Assembly (NCBI RefSeq): GCF_014654365.1
Contig: NZ_BNAY01000005.1
Coordinates: 372,001 to 436,000 of the forward strand
Source of the DNA: Amycolatopsis oliviviridis
Lineage (GTDB): Bacteria > Actinomycetota > Actinomycetes > Mycobacteriales > Pseudonocardiaceae
Reading direction: 5' to 3'
DNA: 64,000 nt
The translations under genes were made by a program, and so were the position numbers. Under the pieces are notes generated by a model, which saw only the letters and a program-made list of their open reading frames with translations, did no database searches and was not told the DNA's origin. Shown here in pieces: positions 18,355 to 26,009 of the stretch (the stretch's first letter is position 1; every line of letters begins with the position of its first letter).

Positions 18355-19524
18355 ATGACGATTCGACGATCATCAAATGATCGGCTCGCCTTGGGGGCTC
18401 TGCTGGTACTCGCCGTCGGGACGTTCACCGTCGGCACCGACGGGTTCGTCCTGAACGGGCTGCTGCCCACCATCGCCGCCGACCTGCGCGTTTCCGAAGC
18501 CGTCGCGGGCCAGCTGACCACGGTCTTCGCGGTGACCTACGCGATTTCTTCGCCGCTCATCGCGGCCTTCACCGGACGGCTGGACCGGCGCTGGGTGCTC
18601 GGCGCGGGGATGGTGCTGTTCACGATCGGCATGGCCGGTCAGGCGATCGGCGAGTCCTTCGCCGTGGTCGCCGTCGCTCGCGTGCTGGCCGCCCTGGGCG
18701 CCGCCGCGTTCCAGTCCAACGCCTATGTCCTCGCCGGCGCGCTGGCTTCCGACGAGCGCCGCGGCCGCGCGCTGGCCACGGTCTCCCTCGGGATGAGCGT
18801 GTCGATGGTGCTCGGCGTGCCGATCGGCGTGCTGGCGGGCACCTGGTTCGGCTGGCGCGCGGTGATGTGGGGGATCGGCGCGGTGGCGGTGGTCGTCGCG
18901 CTGCTCGTGCCGCTGCTGCCCGGGGTCACGATGGCGACGGTCTCCCTGCGCGACAGGCTCGCCGTCGTCGCGCGGCCGCCGATCGCGCGCGTGCTCGGCG
19001 TCAGCGTCCTCGGCACCGCCGCGGGCTTCGCGGCCTTCGTGTACCTGCCGGTGCTCGTGGCGCCGGTGGCGGCGGGCGCGATGATCTCGTGGCTGCTCGT
19101 CGGTTTCGGGATCGGGCAGATCGCGGGCAATTCCTTCGCGGGCCGGGCGACCGACTCGCTCGGCCCCGCGCGCGTCCGGTCGATCTCGCTCATCGGCACG
19201 GTCGCGACACTGGCGCTGCTGGACGTCGCCGTGCTGAGCCTGCCCGGCGCGGTGGTCCTCGCACTGGCTTCGGGGGTGTTCGGCGGGATGCTGATGGTGC
19301 CGCAGCAGCACCGGCTGTTCTCGCTGGCGCCTGACGCGCCGACGGTCGCCCTGGGGCTCAACGGATCCGCGATCTACGCCGGTGGTGCCCTCGGCGCCGC
19401 GCTGGGCGGCGTCGTCCTGTCGTCGGCGGGGGTCTGGTGGGTTGGTCCCGTTGCCGCCTTCGTCGCTCTGCTCGCCTTCGCGCTTTCGGTCCCTTCGCGG
19501 ACGCGCGGGCCCCAACCCGCCTGA
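18355..19524 (+). CDS. MFS efflux transporter, DHA1 type
   Basis: 389 residues and twelve predicted helices. The N-terminal TVGTDGFVLNGLLPTIAADLRVSEAVAGQLTTVFAVTYA is the usual opening of the arabinose-efflux/Bcr drug transporter group, followed by FTGRLDRRWVLGAG (motif A) and LGVPIGVLAGTWFGWRAV (motif C for antiporters). It should export a drug or metabolite by proton antiport. The divergent ArsR repressor suggests ligand-induced expression. A double palindrome follows its stop. Confidence 0.87.
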   Translation: MTIRRSSNDRLALGALLVLAVGTFTVGTDGFVLNGLLPTIAADLRVSEAVAGQLTTVFAVTYAISSPLIAAFTGRLDRRWVLGAGMVLFTIGMAGQAIGESFAVVAVARVLAALGAAAFQSNAYVLAGALASDERRGRALATVSLGMSVSMVLGVPIGVLAGTWFGWRAVMWGIGAVAVVVALLVPLLPGVTMATVSLRDRLAVVARPPIARVLGVSVLGTAAGFAAFVYLPVLVAPVAAGAMISWLLVGFGIGQIAGNSFAGRATDSLGPARVRSISLIGTVATLALLDVAVLSLPGAVVLALASGVFGGMLMVPQQHRLFSLAPDAPTVALGLNGSAIYAGGALGAALGGVVLSSAGVWWVGPVAAFVALLAFALSVPSRTRGPQPA

Positions 19525-19535
19525 CCGAAAGCGGT

Positions 19536-19599
19536 AGCAAGGGACCTTTGCTATCGCCTATCTCAACGTCGAGAGAAGCGATAGCAAAGGTCCCTTGCT
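19536..19599. terminator. Double palindrome / bidirectional terminator
   Basis: Perfect 22-base arms (19536-19557, 19578-19599), core AGCAAGGGACCTTTGCT, 20-base loop, between convergent MFS and NiCoT genes. Same family as 772 with GGGACC in place of GGGCCC. Confidence 0.8.
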
Positions 19600-19619
19600 C
19601 TCTTTCTGCAGGTCAGGGG

Positions 19620-20723
19620 CTACTTCGTGGGCAGCCGGGCCGACCAGCGCTCCTCGATGCGCGCGAAGCGCCATACGAGGAGCGCGAAGATCCACGTGAG
19701 CGCGAAGAGCGCTACGACCGCGTAGCCGACGTAGTCCAGGCTCAGCGACCCGATCACCGCGAGCGGACCGGTCGTGATGCCGAACCGTTCGGTGATGATC
19801 GAGATGACCTCGATCGTCCCGATGAGCAGCGCGACCGCGACGGAAAGCGCCGTCACCGTCAGGTTGTAGTAGACCTTCCGCACCGGCTTCGCGAAGGCCC
19901 AGCCGTACGCGTAGTTCATGAAGCAGCCGTCGGCGGTGTCGAACAGCGTCATCCCCGCGGCGAACAGGATCGGCAGCACCAGGATCGCGTACCAGGGCAG
20001 GGAGAACGCGGCCGCGCCACCGGCGAGCACCAGCAGGCTGATCTCGGTCGCGGTGTCGAAGCCGAGGCCGAACAGCACGCCGATCGGGTAGATGTGCCAA
20101 GGCTTCCGCACCGCCTTGGTGGCGCCGCGCAGCAGACGGTTCATGAAGCCGCGATCGTCGAGTTGCCGCTCCAGCGCCGCTTCGTCGAACTCGCCCCGCC
20201 GCATGCGCCGGAACACCCGCACGATGCCCACCAGCACCACGAGGTTCATGATCCCGATGAGGTACAGGAACACCGCCGAAACGGACGTCCCGATCAGCCC
20301 GGTCGCCTCGTGCAACGCCGACGTGTCGTCTTCGACGGCGCCGGCGAGCGTGCGCACGCCGAACGACAGCAGCAGGCACAGCAGGAACACGATCGTCGAA
20401 TGGCCGAGGGAGAACCAGAAACCGACCGAAAGCGGCCGTTGCCCGTCGGCCATCAGCTTGCGGGTGGTGTTGTCGATCGCGGCGATGTGGTCCGCGTCGA
20501 ACGCGTGCCGCGCCCCGAGCACGAAAGCCGTGACGCCGAGGCCGATCCCGAACACACCCGTGGCGCCGAGCTCGTACTGGCGCGGCGCCACGAAAAGCGT
20601 CAGGACCCCCCAGCCCACGACGTTGAGCAGCAGGATGAATCCGGCCATCCCGGCGACGGACACCCGTTCGCGTCGCGTGAGCGCGAGGCGCCGGGATGAA
20701 CGGGGTCGTCCGCCGATGCTCAT
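19620..20723 (-). CDS. NiCoT-family nickel/cobalt transporter
   Basis: 367 residues from ATG 20723 (GTG 20729 adds two). The family signatures are intact: HAFDADHIAAIDN in helix 2, FSLGHSTIVF, LGFDTATEIS and FDTADGCFMNYAYGWAF, with eight membrane helices. It imports Ni2+ or Co2+ for metalloenzymes such as urease, Ni-SOD or cobalamin. No cobalamin riboswitch is seen in the 70-base gap upstream, so it may be read from its own short promoter or from murQ. Confidence 0.92.
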   Translation of the reverse strand: MSIGGRPRSSRRLALTRRERVSVAGMAGFILLLNVVGWGVLTLFVAPRQYELGATGVFGIGLGVTAFVLGARHAFDADHIAAIDNTTRKLMADGQRPLSVGFWFSLGHSTIVFLLCLLLSFGVRTLAGAVEDDTSALHEATGLIGTSVSAVFLYLIGIMNLVVLVGIVRVFRRMRRGEFDEAALERQLDDRGFMNRLLRGATKAVRKPWHIYPIGVLFGLGFDTATEISLLVLAGGAAAFSLPWYAILVLPILFAAGMTLFDTADGCFMNYAYGWAFAKPVRKVYYNLTVTALSVAVALLIGTIEVISIITERFGITTGPLAVIGSLSLDYVGYAVVALFALTWIFALLVWRFARIEERWSARLPTK

Positions 20724-20797
20724 GACCACCCAGTCTCTCGTTCGCGAATATCCGGGAGCCTAGGGAGACGAGCAGGTGATGGGCAATAAGTGATCTT

Positions 20798-21748
20798 TCA
20801 GCTCGCGCGCACCCGCAGGGAGTCGAGAGCCTTCCGTACATGGCCATCGCTGGCCGTCAGCGCCTTCGCCGCGCTCCCGACGTCCTCGCCGGACAACAGA
20901 TGCACCAGCGCCACCTTGAGGTCGCCGTCGGCCTCGGTGAGCGCGTCGGAGCAGTCCGCCATGCTCATCCCCGTGGCCTCACGCAGGATCCGGATGGTCC
21001 GCCCGCGCAGCTTCGCGTTGGTCGCGCGCATGCTGACCATCAGATTCGAGTACGTGCGGCCGAGTTTGATCATCGTCGCGGTGGAGAACGCGGTGAGGAT
21101 GATCTTCTGCGCCGTGCCCGCCTTCATCCGCGTCGACCCGGCGATCGCCTCGGGGCCGGTGTCCACCGCGATGAGGACATCGACACCCGGCGGCGTCACC
21201 GCGGCCGGATTGCCCGAGACCAGCGCGGTCCGGGCACCCCGGCGGCTGGCCGCGGCCAGCGCGCCGAGCACGTAGGGCGTCCGGCCGGAAGCCGTCAGCC
21301 CGAGCACGAAGTCACCGGGCGAGACCGAGTCCGCCACTTCGGCGGCTCCGGCCTTCGCGTTGTCCTCGGCATCTTCGACGGCTTGCCGCAGAGCGCGCGC
21401 GCCGCCGGCGTGATGCGCGATGAACCAGTCGGAGGGCACGTTGAACGTCGGCACGAGCTCCGCCGCGTCCAACGTCGCCAGCCTGCCGGAGGTACCGGCG
21501 CCGAAGTAGTGCACGCGGTGTCCCGACCGCAGCGCTTCCACGGCGAAGTCGACCGCCCGGGCCACCTGCGGCAGCACCGCGGCGACGGCTTCGGGGACCC
21601 GGCGGTCCTCGGCGTTGATCGCGCCAAGGATGCCCATGGTCGACATCAGATCGATGTCGGTCGTCCGCGGATTTCGCTGTTCGGTTGGCGAATCGACGTG
21701 CACCACCTGGCGTGGGACGGTCATCATGCGCCTCACTTTTTCGCTCAT
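20798..21748 (-). CDS. murQ: N-acetylmuramic acid 6-phosphate etherase
   Basis: 316 residues. SIS-fold enzyme that splits the lactyl ether of MurNAc-6-phosphate to GlcNAc-6-phosphate and lactate. VDSPTEQRNPRTTDIDLMST, the sugar-phosphate loop YFGAGTSGRLATLDAAELVPTF, LTASGRTPYVLGALAAA and AGSTRMKAGTAQKIILTAFST are the family motifs. ATG 21748 overlaps the MurR stop (ATGA), so the two form an operon. Upstream genes supply the secreted enzymes that would release MurNAc. Confidence 0.95.
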   Translation of the reverse strand: MSEKVRRMMTVPRQVVHVDSPTEQRNPRTTDIDLMSTMGILGAINAEDRRVPEAVAAVLPQVARAVDFAVEALRSGHRVHYFGAGTSGRLATLDAAELVPTFNVPSDWFIAHHAGGARALRQAVEDAEDNAKAGAAEVADSVSPGDFVLGLTASGRTPYVLGALAAASRRGARTALVSGNPAAVTPPGVDVLIAVDTGPEAIAGSTRMKAGTAQKIILTAFSTATMIKLGRTYSNLMVSMRATNAKLRGRTIRILREATGMSMADCSDALTEADGDLKVALVHLLSGEDVGSAAKALTASDGHVRKALDSLRVRAS

Positions 21749-22743
21749 TTGCCGGTTTCCCGCGGCCGCCGCCTGCCGTCGGGCCGTACGCCCAGCCGGT
21801 GCGAGCCAACCGCGTCCCTGGTCGCGTCGAGTGCGTTGACCGACGCGTCCATGTGCCGCTGCGCGACACCGATGAACAGGCAGTCGATGACGGTCAGCTG
21901 CGCGATGCGACTGGCGGTCGCACCGGAACGGAACGTCGTCTCCCGCGCGGCCGTGGTCAGCACGTGGTCGGCGACCTCGGTGATCGGCGAACGCGGGAAG
22001 TTCGTCACGGCGACGGTGATCGCGCCGTGCTCACGGGCCACACGCAGCGCCTCGACGGTGTCCGTGGTCGCGCCCGTGTGGGAGATGCCGATCGCGACGT
22101 CACCGGGGCTGAGCACGGCGGCCGAGGTCAGCATGATGTGCGTGTCCGACCAGGCGAAGCTGACCCGCCCGATGCGGTGCAGCTTCTGCTGCAGGTCCGC
22201 GGCGACGAACGCGCTCGCGCCCACGCCGTAGACGTCCACCCGGCCCGCGCCGGCCACGATGTCGATCACGCGCTGTAGCGACGGGACGTCGAGCTGGTCG
22301 GCGGTCTCCTCCACAGCACGCGCGTCCGCGAAGCTGACCTTGCCGATGACCGCGGCCAGGTCGTCCTCCGGCCCGATCTCGCCACCGAGGTTGCGGCTCG
22401 ACCGCGCCTCGGACCGGGCGGTGTCGGCCGCCAGGGCGATCCTGAGCTGCGGATACCCGCCGACGCCGACCGCCTTGCAGAACCGCGTGACGGTGGTTTC
22501 GCTGGTGTTGGCCGCGAGCGCGACCTCGGTGATGCTGCGTCGCGCGACCTGCGCGGGGTCGTCGAGGACGACCTTCGCGACGCGCTGCTCGGCCCGGGCG
22601 AGCCCGGGCAGGAGGGAGCGGATCCGGACCAGCGGGCTCGCGTCAGCGTCCCGTGTCGGCTGCGCCGGCACGGCCTCGGACGGTGCGGCCGCGATTACGG
22701 ATTCGGTATCGCCCACCGTGGGAAAGTTACTAACCGTTGGCAT
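21745..22743 (-). CDS. murR: MurR/RpiR-family regulator
   Basis: 332 residues from ATG 22743; no start has a clear ribosome site. The N-terminal helix-turn-helix is LARAEQRVAKVVLDDPAQVARRSITEVALAANTSETTVTRFCKAVG and the C-terminal SIS domain has DVYGVGASAFVAADLQQKLHRIG and ISHTGATTDTVEAL, which binds a sugar phosphate. Directly coupled to murQ, it probably represses the recycling genes until MurNAc-6-phosphate appears. The 210-base upstream gap holds repeated TTAAC/CTAAC words that may be its operators. Confidence 0.9.
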   Translation of the reverse strand: MPTVSNFPTVGDTESVIAAAPSEAVPAQPTRDADASPLVRIRSLLPGLARAEQRVAKVVLDDPAQVARRSITEVALAANTSETTVTRFCKAVGVGGYPQLRIALAADTARSEARSSRNLGGEIGPEDDLAAVIGKVSFADARAVEETADQLDVPSLQRVIDIVAGAGRVDVYGVGASAFVAADLQQKLHRIGRVSFAWSDTHIMLTSAAVLSPGDVAIGISHTGATTDTVEALRVAREHGAITVAVTNFPRSPITEVADHVLTTAARETTFRSGATASRIAQLTVIDCLFIGVAQRHMDASVNALDATRDAVGSHRLGVRPDGRRRPRETGK

Positions 22744-22800
22744 CTGCGACAAGGCTACCCACACCCTTCGGGAAGATCGCAACCTATCCGTGTCTGCGGA

Positions 22801-22890
22801 TTCGATTTGCGATTAATCGTTGACCAGAAAGTCGCTAACCAGGTCGAGGCTGTTAACGAGGTCGAGCTAACGACTTGGCAACTTAGTGTC
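22801..22890. promoter_or_regulatory. Repeated CTAAC/TTAAC words upstream of murR
   Basis: AGGTCGAGGCTGTTAACG and AGGTCGAGCTAACGAC are near-direct repeats (about 22841-22875), preceded by GTCGCTAACC and followed by GACTTGG; GTTAGTAAC lies near the murR start. They fit an operator region for the SIS-domain regulator, inferred only from position. Confidence 0.35.
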
Positions 22891-22953
22891 GCGACGCAAG
22901 GGGCTGTGTCCCGGTCAACGGGCCTGTTCTGTCAGCGCAATGGAGCTGCCCGG

Positions 22954-24729
22954 TTACCTAGTGCTCAACTTCCATCCGGTAGCGACGAAAGGAGGGGGAT
23001 TATGCTCACTGTCCAGCAGTATGCGGCCGCGTTCAGTGACTTTCACACTGTCCAAGGAAATTCCGCGTCCCGTGTAACGAGCGTCGGTCGTGTAACGCCA
23101 ACGCAGGGCGATTTGTGAGCTTTGTGACACCTCGCCGGAGACCCGCCACCAAGCCCGGTGGCCGTGTCCGCCGAGGCCATTCTGGTCGCCAACGGGTGCG
23201 CCCGGTCCGCTTGCACGCAGAGTAATCGTTTTCCAGGTGGCGCCGCCGTCGGTACTTGTTTCCAAGAAGAGCGAATCGGAGGGGCCTTCGGTGTCCACGA
23301 AGGTGTCGAAGGAGACCTTCAGCGGGCCGCCGCGGGCCGGCAACGGCGGCGTCGTGAGCGTGGCCGTGGAGACGTCCCCGGCACCGCTGAACCACGCGTC
23401 GCGGCCGTGGGCCGGACGGACGGCCATCGCCTTCGCGAGCGAGCTCGCCCACGTCTCCCTGGCGAGGTTGATCGAGCCCCAGTTCCGCGTCGGGTGCACG
23501 CGGTTGGTGAGCAGGATCGCGAACGACCTCGACAGCGGGTCGATCACCAGCGAGGTCCCGGTGAACCCGGTGTGCCCGGCGGTCGACGTCGCGGACAGCG
23601 CGCCCATGTACCAGGGCTGGTCGAGCTCGAAACCGAGGCCGTGGGCGTTGTCGGGGAACTTCTGGTTGTAGTTCGTCAGCATCGCCCGCACGGTCTCCTG
23701 GCGAAGGATCCGCTGGCCGCGGTACGCGCCGCCGTTGAGGATCGTCTGAGCCAGCACGGCCATGTCGGGGGCCGTGGAGAACACGCCCGCGTGCCCGGCG
23801 ACGCCGCCCAGCGACCAGGCGTTCTCGTCGTGGACTTCGCCGCGTACGAGACCTCGTGGCGGCTTCACGGCGTACTCGGTCGCCGCGACCCTGGCGAGTT
23901 TCGACGCCGGCGGGTTGTACCCGGTGTCGGCCAGGCCGAGCGGACCGGCGATGCGGTCCTGGACGACCTTGTCCAGCGGCGCTCCGGCCACCTTCTCGAC
24001 CAGGAAGCCGAGCGTCAGCAGGTTGATGTCGGAGTAGAGGTACGTGCTGCCCGGCGGGTTCTTCAGCGGGCTGTCGAGGACGGCCTTCCGGCGCGACGGG
24101 ATGTCCGGGTAGCCCTCCCACAGGGACGGGAGCGGTGTCGGGGCGAAGCCCGAGACGTGGGTGAGCAGCTGCTGGACGGTGACGGCCTCCTTGCCGTTCA
24201 CCCCGAACTCCGGCAGGTACCGCACCACCGGCGCCGAGATGTCCAGCGCGCCCTTCTCGGCCAGCTGCATCACCGCGATGGAGGTGAACAGCTTCGAGAT
24301 CGAGGCCATGTCGAAGATGGTGTCCGCGCGCATCGGCACCTGCTGCTCCGGCGGCAGTTCGGTGCCGTTCGCGTCGGCGTAGCGGACGGCACCGCCGACG
24401 GCCTGGCGCTCGACGATCACGCCGTCGTGCGCGAGCAGGCCGACCGCTCCGGAGAAGTGCGGATGCCCGGTGGCGTCCGGTTTCGTCCAGCTCTCGACGA
24501 ACCGTTCGGCCGCCTTGATCGGCTCCGGGTCGAGACCGACCTCGGAGGGCGCGCCGTCACGCAGGACGGTGGACGCGGGCGCGAAGCCTCCGCGCGGCTT
24601 GTCGAACCGGCCCGCCGCGCGGTCTTCCTGTTGTCCGGTACCCGGAATCGCCTGTGCTCCCGCCGTCGACAGCGTGGTCGCCGCGACCAGCACGGAGACG
24701 GCCGCGATCACGATCTTCCTAGCACGCAA
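22954..24729 (-). CDS. Secreted class C beta-lactamase-like serine hydrolase with C-terminal beta-sandwich
   Basis: 591 residues from TTG 24729, which has GAGGGG seven to eight bases upstream and starts 12 bases after namZ. Signal peptide RARKIVIAAVSVLVAATT. The penicillin-binding fold has the nucleophile motif DMASISKLF (SxxK), YSDINLL as the second motif and HTGFTGTS near the third. About residues 450-591 form an extra beta-sandwich (WFSGAGDVSTATL to SLDSVKVTER) like M6-protease accessory domains. In Bacillus subtilis a serine hydrolase of this class sits with murQ, murR, nagZ and namZ; it may trim peptides or teichoic parts from wall fragments. The added domain is unusual. Confidence 0.88.
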   Translation of the reverse strand: MRARKIVIAAVSVLVAATTLSTAGAQAIPGTGQQEDRAAGRFDKPRGGFAPASTVLRDGAPSEVGLDPEPIKAAERFVESWTKPDATGHPHFSGAVGLLAHDGVIVERQAVGGAVRYADANGTELPPEQQVPMRADTIFDMASISKLFTSIAVMQLAEKGALDISAPVVRYLPEFGVNGKEAVTVQQLLTHVSGFAPTPLPSLWEGYPDIPSRRKAVLDSPLKNPPGSTYLYSDINLLTLGFLVEKVAGAPLDKVVQDRIAGPLGLADTGYNPPASKLARVAATEYAVKPPRGLVRGEVHDENAWSLGGVAGHAGVFSTAPDMAVLAQTILNGGAYRGQRILRQETVRAMLTNYNQKFPDNAHGLGFELDQPWYMGALSATSTAGHTGFTGTSLVIDPLSRSFAILLTNRVHPTRNWGSINLARETWASSLAKAMAVRPAHGRDAWFSGAGDVSTATLTTPPLPARGGPLKVSFDTFVDTEGPSDSLFLETSTDGGATWKTITLRASGPGAPVGDQNGLGGHGHRAWWRVSGEVSQSSQIALRWRYTTDARYTGRGISLDSVKVTERGRILLDSEHNPPPFVATGWKLSTR

Positions 24730-24740
24730 GGTCGTTCCCC

Positions 24741-26009
24741 TCAGTGATAGATGAGATGGCGACGGCGTTTCCGGTCGAATTCGGCCAGTTCGGCCTGCCA
24801 GGACCCGACGATCTCGTCCGCCCCGGCGCCCTTGTCGATCATCGTGCGCAGCCTGGCGGAACCCGAGAGCTTGTCGAGGAAGTTGTCGGGCCGCCACTTG
24901 AACTTGTCCGGATGCACCTGTTTCGCGGTGACGAACATGGTGACCGCGGTGCGGATGGCGTCGAACGCCCGCGCGTCCGTGATCGTCACCTGCACGCCGC
25001 CGCAGGGCTCGTTGACGAACTTGCCGAACGTCGGCACGAAGTACGCCTCGCGGAACTTCACGCCCGGAAGCCGGAGTTCGCCGAGCTTCTCGCGCCAGCG
25101 CCAGTCGAGACCCGGCGCGCCGATGATCTCGAACGGCCTGGTGGTGCCACGGCCTTCGGAGAACACGGTGCCTTCGAACATCCCGGTGCCGGGGTAGACG
25201 AGCGCGGTGTCCGGCGTCGGCATGTTCGGGCTCGGCGGGACCCAGGTCAGCCCGGTGCGGTCGAAGAGCTGATCGCGTCGCCAGTCGCGCACCTCGACGA
25301 TTTCGAGCTTGCCCGGCGTGACCCCTTCGGCGGGCAGGAACTCGGCCGCGAAGAATCGCGCGAGTTCACCGACGGTCATGCCGTGCTGCTGCACGATCGG
25401 CTTCCGGCCGACACCCGAGGCGTACGCCGGGTCCAGCAGCGGCCCGGCCGCCTTGCCGCCCAGCGGGTTCGGCCGGTCCAGCACGACGACCGCCGTGCCG
25501 GTCTTCGCCGCCGCGACCATCGCCGTGTACAGCGACCAGATGTAGGTGTAGAACCGCGCGCCCACGTCGGCGATGTCGAAGACGATGGTGTCGACGCCCG
25601 CCTTCGTGAACATCCCGGCGAGCTTCGTCGCGTCGGCGCCGTACGCGTCGTACACCGGTACGCCGGTGCGCGGGTCGGTGTAGTCGCCCTCGGACCCGCC
25701 CGCTTGCGCGCTGCCTCGGAAGCCGTGTTCCGGCCCGAACGCGGCGAGCGGCCGGACCCCGGCGGCGACCATCGAATCGACGATGTGGTCGCCGCTCGCC
25801 AGCACGCCGGTCGGATTCGACAGCACGCCGAGCTTGCGCCCGGCCAGCGCGGCCCAGCCGCGGGCGGCGAGCACGTCGGCTCCGGTGCGGGTGAGCGGGG
25901 GACCTTTGCTCTCGCTGACCGGCTGGGCCCCCGCGACCGAGGAGCCGGCCGTCAGCGCGGGGACCGCGAGCGCGCCGGTGGCGAGGAAATGGCGGCGGTT
26001 GAGGTTCAC
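24741..26009 (-). CDS. namZ: Secreted exo-beta-N-acetylmuramidase NamZ (DUF1343)
   Basis: 422 residues with a Tat-type leader NRRHFLATGALAVPALTAG. LGVLSNPTGVLASGDHIVD, FGPEHGFRGSAQAGGSEGDYTD with the family glutamate and histidine, PVYDAYGADATKL, VFDIADVGARFYTYI and DRPNPLGGKAAGPLLD are the DUF1343 core. NamZ of B. subtilis removes terminal MurNAc from wall fragments. ATG 26009 overlaps the nagZ stop by four bases. Just after the leader the frame carries a short run related to the dispersed repeat (see 25899). Confidence 0.92.
   Translation of the reverse strand: MNLNRRHFLATGALAVPALTAGSSVAGAQPVSESKGPPLTRTGADVLAARGWAALAGRKLGVLSNPTGVLASGDHIVDSMVAAGVRPLAAFGPEHGFRGSAQAGGSEGDYTDPRTGVPVYDAYGADATKLAGMFTKAGVDTIVFDIADVGARFYTYIWSLYTAMVAAAKTGTAVVVLDRPNPLGGKAAGPLLDPAYASGVGRKPIVQQHGMTVGELARFFAAEFLPAEGVTPGKLEIVEVRDWRRDQLFDRTGLTWVPPSPNMPTPDTALVYPGTGMFEGTVFSEGRGTTRPFEIIGAPGLDWRWREKLGELRLPGVKFREAYFVPTFGKFVNEPCGGVQVTITDARAFDAIRTAVTMFVTAKQVHPDKFKWRPDNFLDKLSGSARLRTMIDKGAGADEIVGSWQAELAEFDRKRRRHLIYH
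25899..25914. repeat. Half-copy of the dispersed palindrome inside namZ
   Basis: GGGGACCTTTGCTCTC within the coding sequence matches one arm of the 19536-19599 element (GGGACCTTTGCT). It encodes ESKGP next to the predicted leader cleavage region, where sequence is little constrained. Confidence 0.4.

Noticed and set aside
20724-20797. Cobalamin or nickel riboswitch before the NiCoT gene
   Set aside because: The gap is about 70 bases and shows no riboswitch-like structure.
22807-23118. Forward frame of 103 residues before the serine hydrolase end
   Set aside because: No ribosome site, atypical composition, and it runs over the 3' end of the hydrolase and the murR promoter.
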